Assembly: GCF_000971235.1 (NCBI RefSeq)
Contig: NZ_BBMB01000003.1
Location: forward strand, 58,584-122,583
Reading direction: 5' to 3'
DNA: 64,000 nt
Source of the DNA: Demequina subtropica
GTDB taxonomy: Bacteria > Actinomycetota > Actinomycetes > Actinomycetales > Demequinaceae
A model generated the notes under the pieces. It was not told the origin of the DNA. It searched no databases and saw only the letters and a list, made by a program, of their open reading frames with translations. The position numbers were made by a program, and so were the translations under genes. Each line of letters begins with the position of its first letter. Within the stretch, counting starts at the first letter, position 1. Below, piece after piece: positions 10,601-18,025 of the stretch.

Positions 10601-13089
10601 TAGTCGAGCGAGCCCCACTGGCCGTCGTAGACGTACGAGTAGTCGTCGGCGAGCTCGACGTAGCCGGCCTCGCGCAGGACCTGGATCGGGTCCTCCTGAC
10701 CGTACGAGTTGAGGTCGCCCATGATGATGTAGTCGTCGTCCTCGACACCGGTCGGGTAGGTGTCGAGCCAGTTCACCAGCGCGGTCGCCGCCGCGGTGCG
10801 CGCACCGTTCCAGCAGCTCGCGCCGTCGCCCTGGTCGGCGTTCTCGCCGGTTGAGGGGCACGAGCCCTTCGACTTCCAGTGGTTGGCGACCACCGTGAAG
10901 GTGTCGCCGTCAGTGTCCTCGAAGGTCTGCGCCACCGAGGGACGGTTGTTGTCGTCGTCGAAGCTCTCGTCCACCGAGTTGTCGAGGACGGCGAAGTCGC
11001 CCACCTCGGACACCGTGGCGGAGTCGTAGAGGAAGCCGACGCGGATGGTGTCGGTGCCGACGATCCCCGTGTCGACGTAGGACCACGATGCGGTTCCGGT
11101 CGCCTCGTTCATCTCCTCGGCGAGCACCGCGAGCGGCTCGACCCCGGTGGTGTTCTCCAGCTCGGCCATGCCGATCACGTCGGCATCGAGCGCGACGAGC
11201 GCGGAGACGAGCTTGGCGGTCTGACGCTCGAGCTCCTCCTCGGAGTCGGCGCCGCGGCAGTCCTGCTCGTAGCCCACCGGGCCGCACACGTTGTCGCCCT
11301 CGTCCGTGGTGAGGAAGAAGTTGAGCACGTTGAAGGCCGCGACCTTGACGTCGCCGCCCACCTCGGGAGCCTCGGTGGGACGCGGGTTGGCGTTCACGAA
11401 GTCCGGGGTCGGCGCCGAGGCGTCCACGGGGCGCACGCGCCACGTGTTGCCCGAGGCCGAGGCCCCTCCCCACGTGTAGGTGAACACGCCGGACAGCCCG
11501 GTCACCGTGCTGCCGCTGCGCAGCGGGTTCCCCGCGTCGAGCAGCCCGCCGCCCAGACCCATCGGGTCGAGGTTCTGCGCGTTGGTGAAGTCGTCGACCT
11601 TGATCCGGTTGAGGTTGTTCGCCTCCTGCAGGGCGATCGCGTCGGGGCCGGGCTCGACCACGGCGCTGGGCTGGTCGAGCTTGCCGTCGCCGGCGACCAT
11701 GACCTCGTTGAAGCGACCGAGCAGGTAGGTCTCGGTGACCGTGAGCTCCTGCGCGAACTCGACGAGCATGCCCTCGTAGCGCTCGGCGTGGTCCGCGTCC
11801 GGGAACGGGAGCGACACCGGCGTGGGCGTCACGCTGGCGCCGGAGCCCAGCACCTCGATGGAGGCGGAGCCCAGCTGCGTCTGGCCCTGGTACTCGGCGA
11901 CCACGCCGGTCACCTGGACCTCGTCACCCACGGCGACCGAGTCGTTCGACCCGTTGTAGACGAAGACCGCCTCGGACGTCTCCGGGTCCTCGTCCTGCTC
12001 GTCGTCGCGCGACTGGACGTAGAAGCCGCGCAGCGTCGGGCTCGCGCCCTCGTAGTCGCCCACGACGACGCCCTCGACCGTGACGGTGCGGCCCACGAGC
12101 GGGCTCGTGTCGGTGGTGCCCTCGACCGCGGAGATCGGGGTGATGAGGCCGACGGTCGCGAAGGTGCTGACGAAGTCGGCCTCCATCACGTCGGCATCGC
12201 CGTCCACGTCCTCGACGCGGCCCGCGGCGACCGTGAGCTCGCACTCGACGGCCTCGTCGATCGCGGTGAGCGGGGTGATCGTGTAGACGGACCCCTCGCC
12301 GGTGACGTCGAGCTCGAGGTCGTCCTCACCGCAGATGAGCGAGAACGCGTCGTTGAGGACCACGTCCTCGGAGAACGTCACCACGGGGGCGACGTCCGTC
12401 GCGACGCCCACGGCGCCGTCCGCCGGGGTCACGCTCGCGACGGTCGGCGCGACGTCCGCCGGCGGCTCGTCGGAGCACGATGCGGTGTGCGCGCCGAGGC
12501 CGCTGAAGGTGTCGGTCGCGGACGCCGTCCACTCGAGGGCCGCGTCGAACGCGTCGAGGTGGCTCGCGTCGCCCGCGCAGACGTCGGCGTTGCGCGTGAG
12601 CGTGTCGTCGAGGCCGCCGCCGGGCCACTCGGTGCCGGGGTCGACGCCGACCTGCCCGAACGAGTCGATGACGGTGCCGCTGTGCTTGAGCACCAGCGCA
12701 TCGTCGCCGTTGAAGTTCACGACGCCGGAGGTCATGTCGGAGTAGGCGGCCAGGGCCGTGCCCGCGCTCGCGTGCGTGATGACGAGCACGTCGCCCGCGG
12801 CGAGCGTGCCGCTGAGCGCCTGGCTCGAGGTCGGCCCGTCGCCCTCGACGCGCCCGTTCGAGTACAGCTCGACCGAGTAGGCCGCGAGGTCGACGTCGGC
12901 TCCCGTGCCGTTGTAGATCTCGATCGCCTTGTTGTTGCTCGACCCCTCGACGTACTCGGAGAAGAACAGATCGGTCGGCGCGGCGGCGGCTGCCGGCATC
13001 GCGGCGAGCACGGAGACGCCGAGGGCGCCCAGGACGGTTGCGGAACTGGCGCGATATGCGCCTCTACGTGGTGTGATGGTCACCCGCAT
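7669..13089 (-). CDS. Secreted ExeM/NucH-type endonuclease fused to a 5'-nucleotidase
   Basis: An 1806-residue exported protein. Residues 1-37 are a signal peptide (MRVTITPRR, hydrophobic core, AAAAAP). About 38-205 is a lamin-tail domain (FFSEYVEGSSNNKAIEIYNG), 213-312 an Ig-like domain and 315-410 an OB-fold-like nucleic-acid-binding segment. About 580-893 is an endonuclease/exonuclease/phosphatase domain (VAAFNVLNFF, MAELENT, IMGDLNSYG, TSDHDPV). About 897-1190 is a metallophosphoesterase of the 5'-nucleotidase family (LGTNDFHGR, AAGDLIG, GNHEFDQG, SGHTHLAY), and 1225-1425 its C-terminal domain. Three Ig-like repeats of about 90 residues end the protein. It should cut extracellular DNA and dephosphorylate the nucleotides. 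The ATG at 13089 is chosen for its signal peptide; an open frame runs further upstream to 13638 but only as antisense to the next gene. No sorting signal is seen. Confidence 0.9.
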   Translation of the reverse strand: MRVTITPRRGAYRASSATVLGALGVSVLAAMPAAAAAPTDLFFSEYVEGSSNNKAIEIYNGTGADVDLAAYSVELYSNGRVEGDGPTSSQALSGTLAAGDVLVITHASAGTALAAYSDMTSGVVNFNGDDALVLKHSGTVIDSFGQVGVDPGTEWPGGGLDDTLTRNADVCAGDASHLDAFDAALEWTASATDTFSGLGAHTASCSDEPPADVAPTVASVTPADGAVGVATDVAPVVTFSEDVVLNDAFSLICGEDDLELDVTGEGSVYTITPLTAIDEAVECELTVAAGRVEDVDGDADVMEADFVSTFATVGLITPISAVEGTTDTSPLVGRTVTVEGVVVGDYEGASPTLRGFYVQSRDDEQDEDPETSEAVFVYNGSNDSVAVGDEVQVTGVVAEYQGQTQLGSASIEVLGSGASVTPTPVSLPFPDADHAERYEGMLVEFAQELTVTETYLLGRFNEVMVAGDGKLDQPSAVVEPGPDAIALQEANNLNRIKVDDFTNAQNLDPMGLGGGLLDAGNPLRSGSTVTGLSGVFTYTWGGASASGNTWRVRPVDASAPTPDFVNANPRPTEAPEVGGDVKVAAFNVLNFFLTTDEGDNVCGPVGYEQDCRGADSEEELERQTAKLVSALVALDADVIGMAELENTTGVEPLAVLAEEMNEATGTASWSYVDTGIVGTDTIRVGFLYDSATVSEVGDFAVLDNSVDESFDDDNNRPSVAQTFEDTDGDTFTVVANHWKSKGSCPSTGENADQGDGASCWNGARTAAATALVNWLDTYPTGVEDDDYIIMGDLNSYGQEDPIQVLREAGYVELADDYSYVYDGQWGSLDYAFASATMAEQVSDAAHLHINSDEPTILDYNTDYQSEEQIENLYAPDMYRTSDHDPVLIGLDLGTTRVQVLGTNDFHGRILPTLSSGQAGAAVMAGAVAQLESEYANSVFTAAGDLIGASTFESFVAKDKPTIDALNAMGLDVSAVGNHEFDQGYEDLINRVMGDYDEETNPYGGATWEYLGANVRNEDGSPALDETWMVSFDNGTDATEDDVKLGFVGVVTEETPSLVSPAGIEGLEFEDEAVAANRAAEVLESEGADAIILLVHEGAPTTAYADAVDTGNNFGKMISELDDSIDAVVSGHTHLAYAHEVPVQGWIDEGRAVTERPVVSAGQYGMYLDQLILTFDNATDELVGIDIDTINLTEKVDAACTSSCELVFPADPDVQAIVDAAAANAAVLGAQSIGELTEPLYRARTATNGEARGGESTLGNAVATVQLWATEPNGAQIAFMNPGGLRADLLGDAAGTGEYPTSVSYKQANTVQPFGNTLATLTLTGAGIKAVLEQQWQPDGSSRPFLKLGISDGFEYTYDPTAARGERILQMWLDGEAIDLEAEYTVAANAFLAAGGDNFTAFRDGTGLKDSARVDFDAMVDYLAELGSLGTEYDQHAVGVTAESLQATAGEEISFDLSSLMFTGPSDLHDENVVVSLGGDVLGTFPVTNEIVTSSYDDNGTASVTVTIPEGLEGEQLLEVEGDVTATSFAIAIDVAAPEPLEFTSAPQPTITGTPKAGSTLRVAAGTWTPTPSTLTYQWYSNGVAIKGATGITYKVATKDRGKRLTVAVTASLDGYVTTTETSAAVKVLKVWTTAPKPTILGSATAGSTLRVKRGVWNPGTPTYAYQWYSNGVAIKGATGATYKVTTQDRGKRLTVAVTASRPDYESKTMVSAPVVVKKVFAQPARPLIKGTVTVGTKVVAPKAYWSPKPGTLKYQWMLDGKPIKGATSATYTVRKGDYGHLLKVKITAVKTGYETASVFSIPRRVR

Positions 13090-13208
13090 CACGCTAGTGA
13101 GAGATTCCTCACATCGTGCGTCCGGGCGGTTAATCCTGTATTTCCGCGCAGTGAACGCTCGGTGGACGGTCGGGCCGGCGCCAGCCGCGGCCCGGGACCT
13201 TTCCGCGC

Positions 13209-13214
13209 TAGCGT
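13209..13214 (+). promoter_or_regulatory. Probable -10 box of the short-chain dehydrogenase gene
   Basis: TAGCGT 33 bases before the ATG at 13247, followed by a GAAGGA ribosome site (13235-13240). The divergent 13090-13246 region should also hold the promoter of the large nuclease gene. Confidence 0.4.
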
Positions 13215-13246
13215 GGCAGGAGTCCCCCGACAGCGAAGGAGCCCCC

Positions 13247-14074
13247 ATGGCCGTCTGGTTCGTCACCGGCTGCTCGACCGGCATCGGCCGCGCGACCGCG
13301 GAGAGGGCCGCGGAGGCGGGACATCGGGTGGTCGCCACCGCGCGGCGCCCCGCGACGCTCGACGACCTGGTGGCACGCTTCCCCGAGACGGTCCTCGCCC
13401 TCCCCCTCGAGGTGAGGGACGATGCGGCCGTGGACGCCGCCGTGGACGCGGCCCTCGCCCGCTTCGGCCGCGTCGACGTGCTGGTCAACAACGCCGGCAT
13501 CGGGTTCTTCTCGACCATCGAGGAGTCGGGCGCCGAGGACGCGCATGAGGTGATGGACGCCAACTTCTGGGGCGCAGCCAAGGTCACCACCGCGCTGCTG
13601 CCCCACCTGCGCGAGCAGCGATCGGGCCACATCTTCACCGTCTCGTCGATCGCGGGCGTGCGCGGCTCCGCGGGGCTCGGCTACTACTGCGCGTCGAAGT
13701 TCGCGATCTCCGGGTTCATGGAGGCGCTCAGCGCGGAGGTGGCGCACCTGGGCATCCGCGTCACGCTCCTCGAGCCGGGCCCGATCCGCACCCTCTGGAT
13801 CCCGAGCGGCGCCAAGAACGAGGAGATCCTGCCCGACTACGAGGACGTGATGCGCCCGTTCTGGGACCGCATCCATGCGCTTCCCGGCAACCAGCCCGGC
13901 TCGCCGGCAGCCGCCGCCGAGGCGATGCTGCGCCTCGCGGACGAGCCCGAGCCGCCGTTGCACCTCATCTGCGGCCAGCACGCGGTGACCCAGACCCGGG
14001 CGAAGCTCGCGCGGCTCGGCGCCGAGGTGGATCGGTGGGAGGATCTCTCCCTCAGCATCGACAGGAAGGACTGA
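13247..14074 (+). CDS. Short-chain dehydrogenase/reductase
   Basis: A classical SDR of 275 residues with a Rossmann fold. The N-terminus carries the TGCSTGIGRA nucleotide-binding loop, then DVLVNNAGIGF, the catalytic serine in FTVSSIAGVRG and the YYCASK motif (Tyr and Lys of the active site). EPGPIRT follows and is typical of the family. Arg residues after the first strand (ATARRP) suggest NADP(H) rather than NAD(H). The ATG at 13247 has GAAGGA seven bases upstream. The small gene at 14078 starts three bases after its stop, so the pair is co-transcribed. The substrate cannot be read from the sequence. Confidence 0.88.
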   Translation: MAVWFVTGCSTGIGRATAERAAEAGHRVVATARRPATLDDLVARFPETVLALPLEVRDDAAVDAAVDAALARFGRVDVLVNNAGIGFFSTIEESGAEDAHEVMDANFWGAAKVTTALLPHLREQRSGHIFTVSSIAGVRGSAGLGYYCASKFAISGFMEALSAEVAHLGIRVTLLEPGPIRTLWIPSGAKNEEILPDYEDVMRPFWDRIHALPGNQPGSPAAAAEAMLRLADEPEPPLHLICGQHAVTQTRAKLARLGAEVDRWEDLSLSIDRKD

Positions 14075-14077
14075 CCG

Positions 14078-14482
14078 ATGGCCGGAATCCCCGGGGGCGA
14101 CGCCCTCCACGCGCTCGTGTTCGCCGTGATGGAGCATGGCATGCGCTCCCTCACCACGCCCGAGGGCCTCGCGGTCGCGCTCGTCCAGGAGAGCGGCACC
14201 GGCGACCGCACCATCACCACCTTCACCGGCGTGGGCGCGCAGGCCGCGGTCAAGGCCGCGCGCGCCAAGGCGCAGTCGAGCACCGCCGAACGCCTCGCGA
14301 TCGTGTGGGACGGCCGCCTCACCAGCAAGGAGGGGGACGAGACCGCCGTCATGGTCCTCGCCCATGAGCGCGGGCAGCCGTCGACGCTGATCTTCGCGCA
14401 GCGCTACGCGGCGAAGGGCACCGAGGTCGAGGCCGTCGGCCGTCCCGGCTACGTGGGCGATCGCGCGCCGCTGCTCGGCTGA
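14078..14482 (+). CDS. Hypothetical protein coupled to the dehydrogenase
   Basis: A 134-residue cytoplasmic protein that I do not recognise. It has no signal peptide, no membrane segment and no cysteine pairs. The middle reads like an alternating beta/alpha fold (AIVWDGRL, AVMVLAHERG, LIFAQRYAA). GGAAGGA inside the end of the dehydrogenase serves as its ribosome site, and the gene follows with a 3-base gap, so expression must be linked. Its codon use matches its neighbours. Confidence 0.7.
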   Translation: MAGIPGGDALHALVFAVMEHGMRSLTTPEGLAVALVQESGTGDRTITTFTGVGAQAAVKAARAKAQSSTAERLAIVWDGRLTSKEGDETAVMVLAHERGQPSTLIFAQRYAAKGTEVEAVGRPGYVGDRAPLLG

Positions 14483-14484
14483 CC

Positions 14485-14601
14485 CCTCCCCCGCCTGACA
14501 GTCGCAACGGACCTGGTCCCGGGTCCGCGGCGTGTCGCGCCCGGATCGGACCGACACGCCGCATCGTCCCGGCGAGATCCGTTGCGGCTGTCAGGGGGAG
14601 G
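14485..14601. repeat. Nested palindrome, probable terminator
   Basis: Two inverted repeats are nested. The outer arms (14485-14511 and 14578-14601) pair over CTGACAG and CGCAACGGA with a one-base slip and extend into C-rich/G-rich ends. The inner arms GCGGCGTGTCG (14527-14537) and its complement (14552-14562) pair perfectly over 11 bp. It starts three bases after the stop at 14482 and ends before the arsR promoter. It could be a terminator or a remnant of a palindromic mobile repeat. Confidence 0.7.
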
Positions 14602-14637
14602 TGGGCGCCACCCCTTGCGTCGCGCTTCGCGCGGGCT

Positions 14638-14675
14638 TATATTTCGAATGTGGTTGATGCAATAGATCTCGAAAT
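14638..14675 (+). promoter_or_regulatory. arsR promoter and candidate autoregulatory operator
   Basis: TATATT (14638-14643) is a -10 box six bases before the GTG at 14650. A perfect 7-bp inverted repeat ATTTCGA (14641-14647) / TCGAAAT (14669-14675) overlaps both the -10 box and the start codon. This is where an ArsR-type repressor would be expected to block its own promoter. Confidence 0.55.
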
Positions 14676-14982
14676 GACGACGCGCGAGGCGGCACCCGAG
14701 CTGTCCGCCGAGTCCGCCGCGGTGCTCGGGGCGGTCGCCGACCCGCTGCGCCACGGCATCGTCCGCTACCTCGCCGCGAACGGGGAGCAGTGCGTGTGCG
14801 ATCTGCAGTCGGCCTTCCCCGTGAAGATGAACCTCCTCAGCTACCACCTCAAGACCCTGCGCGAGGCCGGGCTGCTCGTGTCGGACAAGCGCGGGCGCTG
14901 GGTGCACTACAGCGTCGCGCCCGGCGCCGCGGAGCGTCTGGCCCGCGCCCTCCCCCTCACCTTCCTCGGGAGCCCCTCATGA
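14650..14982 (+). CDS. arsR: ArsR-family metalloregulator
   Basis: A 110-residue winged-helix repressor. EQCVCDLQSAF carries the CVC pair of the alpha-3 metalloid site seen in ArsR proteins that sense As(III) or Sb(III). The recognition helix follows (NLLSYHLKTLREAGLL), then the wing (KRGRWVHYSV). The GTG at 14650 is chosen because it lies six bases after a TATATT -10 box; an alternative ATG at 14674 lacks a ribosome site. The 3' end overlaps the permease gene as ATGA. It most likely represses its own operon until As(III) or a methylated arsenical binds. Confidence 0.88.
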   Translation: MVDAIDLEMTTREAAPELSAESAAVLGAVADPLRHGIVRYLAANGEQCVCDLQSAFPVKMNLLSYHLKTLREAGLLVSDKRGRWVHYSVAPGAAERLARALPLTFLGSPS

Positions 14983-16136
14983 GCCCTTCACCCGACCAGG
15001 CGTGCTGCCCGCCGCCGGCGCCGCCCGCCGCCCTGGCCGCGACGCCCTCCCCCTCGACCCCGACGGGCACCTGCTGTTCCACCGCACCGGCACCCGCATC
15101 GTCCTGCTGCGACGACGACGCGGGACAGGACGAGCCCTCCGACCCACGCAGGCTCCGAGCGGCGGTCGCGGCCGGCGCGCTCGGGGCGATCCTCCTCATC
15201 TCCGCCGCGGGCCCCGCGTGGACGCGCGTGCTCACGGCGCTCGGCGTCGACCTCGACAGCGCGCTGGGCACCGCCGTGCACTTCGCGTTGTACGAGTCGG
15301 GAAAGATCCTCGCGCTCATCGCCTTGATCGTGTTCGCGGTCGGCTTCCTGGGCACGTGGCTCACGCCCGCCCGGGTGCAGCGGATGCTCGCGGGACGTCG
15401 TCGCGGGGCCGGCCACGCGGTGGCGGCGGGCCTCGGCGCCGTCACGCCGTTCTGCTCGTGCTCGTCCGTCCCGCTGTACGTGGGGCTCACGCGGGCGGGC
15501 GTCCCGGCCGGCGTCGGGATGACCTTCCTGGTGGCGAGCCCGCTCGTCAACGAGATCGCCCTCGCGCTGCTCGCCTCGATGCTCGGGATCGGCATCGCCG
15601 TCGCCTACCTGGTGCTCGGCCTCGCCATCGCCATCGGCGCCGGAGTGCTGGTCGGGGCGACCCGCGGACGGGAGACGGCCCCCGTCAGGACGATGCTCCC
15701 GCTGGCGACCGCGGAGCGGCGCCCGTCGTTCGACGACCGGCTCCGCGCGGGCGTCACCGAGACCCGCACCACCCTGCGGAAGCTGTGGCCGTTCGTGCTG
15801 CTCGCGATCGGGCTCGGCGCCGCGGTCCATGGCTGGGTCCCGACCGACGTCGTCGCGGAGATCGGCGGGCACTGGTGGGGCGTCCCCGCCGCCGTCCTCA
15901 TCGGCATCCCGCTGTACTCCGCCACGGCGACCGCGGTGCCGCTCGTCGCGCCGCTCGCCGCGGCCGGCGTGCCGATCGGCACGCTGATCGCCATGATCAT
16001 GGCCGTCGCAGGGCTGTCTGCGCCGGAGCTGCTCATGCTGCGCAAGGTGATGGACCGGCGCACCTTGGCGATGTTCGTCGCCGTGGTGGCGCTAGGCATC
16101 GTCGCGGCCGGCTACCTGCTCAACGCGGTGACGTAG
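14979..16136 (+). CDS. arsP: ArsP-like organoarsenical efflux permease (permease family DUF318)
   Basis: A 385-residue inner-membrane permease of the family that includes ArsP, the exporter of trivalent methylarsenicals and aromatic arsenicals. About eight hydrophobic segments are visible, with the family motif TPFCSCSSVPLYVGLT around residues 148-163, ASPLVNEIAL, and the second-half repeat GIPLYSATATAVPL. Unusually, the first 50 residues form a soluble, Pro/Ala-rich tail with three vicinal cysteine pairs (ACCPP, TCCST, SCCDDD). It overlaps arsR by four bases. The arsenical assignment rests on the family and on arsR; other DUF318 members have no known substrate. Confidence 0.85.
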   Translation: MSPSPDQACCPPPAPPAALAATPSPSTPTGTCCSTAPAPASSCCDDDAGQDEPSDPRRLRAAVAAGALGAILLISAAGPAWTRVLTALGVDLDSALGTAVHFALYESGKILALIALIVFAVGFLGTWLTPARVQRMLAGRRRGAGHAVAAGLGAVTPFCSCSSVPLYVGLTRAGVPAGVGMTFLVASPLVNEIALALLASMLGIGIAVAYLVLGLAIAIGAGVLVGATRGRETAPVRTMLPLATAERRPSFDDRLRAGVTETRTTLRKLWPFVLLAIGLGAAVHGWVPTDVVAEIGGHWWGVPAAVLIGIPLYSATATAVPLVAPLAAAGVPIGTLIAMIMAVAGLSAPELLMLRKVMDRRTLAMFVAVVALGIVAAGYLLNAVT

Positions 16137-16163
16137 CCGGCCGGCTCGACGCCGCGCCCGGCC

Positions 16164-17117
16164 TCAGCCTGCGCGGTGCTCGTGGATGCGCGCGATCGCC
16201 TGCGGGAGCACGTCGCCCAGGTCGCCCACCACGCCGAAGTCCGCGATCTCGAAGATCGGGGCGTCCGGGTCGATGTTGACCGCGACGATGGTGCCCGAGG
16301 CCTGCATGCCGCCGCGGTGGTGCACCGCTCCCGAGATGCCGCACGCGACGTACAGCGCCGGCGTCACGGTGGTGCCGGTCTGGCCCACCATGTGCTCGTG
16401 CGAGATCCAGCCCTCGTCGGTCGCGTCGCGGGACGCGCCGACGGCGCCGCCGAGCACGTCGGCCAGCTCGCGCACGAGCGTGTAGTCGCCGTTGGTGCCG
16501 CGACCGCCGGAGACCACCACGGGCGCCTCGGCGAGCGGGACGCCCTCGGGCGCCGGCACCGGCTCGATCGCCACGATCGTCTCGGAGACCTCCGGAAGGT
16601 CCGCGTCGACCACGACGGTGGTGGCCGCGCCGGTCTCCTCGGCGGGCGACGCGAGCGTCGTGTTGGGCCGGATCGCCACGATCGCCTTCTCCGCCGCGAT
16701 ACGGGTGCGCACGTTCCAGGTCGCCGCGAACACCGTCTGGAGCGTCTCGACGCGCCCGTCGACCAGCTCCACCCCGGCGGCGTCGACCACCACGCCGGCC
16801 CCGGTGAGCAGCGCGAGGCGCGTCGCGATCTCCTTGTTCACGAACGTCGAGATCATCAGCACGATGTCGGCGTCGGCCGTGGCCGCCGCGAGCGCCGCCG
16901 CGGCACGCGCGGGCTGGCGCGCATCGTCCGCGGCGGGCACCACGCGCACCTCCGCGGCGCCGTGGATCCCGAGCCGCGCGTTCTGGGCCGGGTCGGGCGC
17001 GGCGCCGAGCCAGACGGCGACGGGGGTGCCGAGCGTGCGGGCAAGCGTGATGGCCTCGTGGGTCGGCTGGGTGGCCTCTCCCCCGCGGGTCTCGACCAGG
17101 ACGGCGACCGTGCTCAT
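16164..17117 (-). CDS. etfA: Electron transfer flavoprotein, alpha subunit
   Basis: FixB/EtfA, 317 residues. It binds FAD and, with EtfB, carries electrons from acyl-CoA or other flavin dehydrogenases to the respiratory chain. The C-terminal FAD domain is clear: VVSGGRGTNGDY, GASRDATDEGWI, HMVGQTGTTVTPALYVACG, SGAVHHRGGMQAS and VAVNIDPDAPIFEIADFG. The start ATG overlaps the etfB stop by four bases, the usual coupling for a heterodimer. It converges on the arsP-like gene with only 27 bases between the stops. Confidence 0.96.
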   Translation of the reverse strand: MSTVAVLVETRGGEATQPTHEAITLARTLGTPVAVWLGAAPDPAQNARLGIHGAAEVRVVPAADDARQPARAAAALAAATADADIVLMISTFVNKEIATRLALLTGAGVVVDAAGVELVDGRVETLQTVFAATWNVRTRIAAEKAIVAIRPNTTLASPAEETGAATTVVVDADLPEVSETIVAIEPVPAPEGVPLAEAPVVVSGGRGTNGDYTLVRELADVLGGAVGASRDATDEGWISHEHMVGQTGTTVTPALYVACGISGAVHHRGGMQASGTIVAVNIDPDAPIFEIADFGVVGDLGDVLPQAIARIHEHRAG

Positions 17118-17902
17118 GCGAGGCCCCTCTCGATCAGGAAGTCGGCGAGCTGCGTCCCCGCGTCGCCGGTATCGGTCACCTTGACGCGGTTTTCACGCGG
17201 GGGCCGCGGCGAGGCGTCCACCACCACGGTGCGCGCGGCGCCCAGGCCGACGGCCTCCGGGGAGATGCCGAGGTCCGCGAGCGTCCACGTGGTCACGGGC
17301 TTGCTGCGCGCGGCCATGATGAGCTTGAAGTTGGGGTAGCGCGGCTTGTTCGCCTCGTCGGTGACGGAGACCACGGCCGGCAGCGGCGCGGCCACCGTCT
17401 CATGCGCGTCGGGCAGGTGGCGGACGATGGTCGCGGTGCCGTCCTCGACCGTGAGGCCCGAGGCGAGCGTGAGCTGGGACCAGTCGAGCTCGGCCGCGAG
17501 CGCGGTCGGGAGCATCGAGGTGAGGCCGTCGAGCGCCGCCATGCCGGTGACCACCAGGTCGAGCGGCGCCTCGTCGTGGACCTTGCGGACAGCGGCGGCG
17601 ATCACCTTCGCGGTCCCGAACACGTCGGAGCCCGCGATCGCTGCGTCCGAGACGTGGATCGCGTGGTCGACGCCCAGCTGGAGCGCCTTGCGGACCGCCG
17701 CGACCGCATCGTCCCCGCCGACGGTGAGGGCGTAGACCTCACCCTCGCCCGCGGCCTCCTTGAGCTGGAGGGCGGCCTCGACCGCGTTCTCGTCGAGCTC
17801 GTTCATGGTCCCGTCGTCCCCCGTGCGAGTCACCGCTCCTTCCGTGAAGGAGCGCTGCGACTGCAGGTCGGGGACGAACTTCACCGTCACCAGGATGCGC
17901 AT
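17114..17902 (-). CDS. etfB: Electron transfer flavoprotein, beta subunit
   Basis: FixA/EtfB, 262 residues. It starts MRILVTVKFVPD and carries MNELDENAVEAALQLKE, the AMP-site-like TVGGDDAVAAVRKALQLG, DLVVTGMAALDG and LPAVVSVTDEANKPRYPNFK, all family hallmarks. The ATG at 17902 lies seven bases after a TACGCT -10 box, so the etfBA transcript appears leaderless. Which dehydrogenases feed this ETF is not shown by the neighbours. Confidence 0.96.
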   Translation of the reverse strand: MRILVTVKFVPDLQSQRSFTEGAVTRTGDDGTMNELDENAVEAALQLKEAAGEGEVYALTVGGDDAVAAVRKALQLGVDHAIHVSDAAIAGSDVFGTAKVIAAAVRKVHDEAPLDLVVTGMAALDGLTSMLPTALAAELDWSQLTLASGLTVEDGTATIVRHLPDAHETVAAPLPAVVSVTDEANKPRYPNFKLIMAARSKPVTTWTLADLGISPEAVGLGAARTVVVDASPRPPRENRVKVTDTGDAGTQLADFLIERGLA

Positions 17903-17909
17903 ACGGGAC

Positions 17910-17915
17910 AGCGTA
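17910..17915 (-). promoter_or_regulatory. -10 box of the apparently leaderless etfBA operon
   Basis: TACGCT on the minus strand, seven bases before the etfB ATG; no Shine-Dalgarno sequence lies between. Confidence 0.55.
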
Positions 17916-18025
17916 GCGGGACGCGGCTCTGTCCCCATAAGTGGGGCCTTTCCTGCGATGTTGCCCACTCCGATCGTCGGATCCACCACGATGCGGCGCC
18001 CGCCGCACGCTGAGGGAGGCGCAGG

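Noticed and set aside
13090..13638. N-terminal extension of the nuclease/nucleotidase to 1989 residues
   Set aside because: It would run antisense through the dehydrogenase gene and bury the clear signal peptide that begins at 13089.
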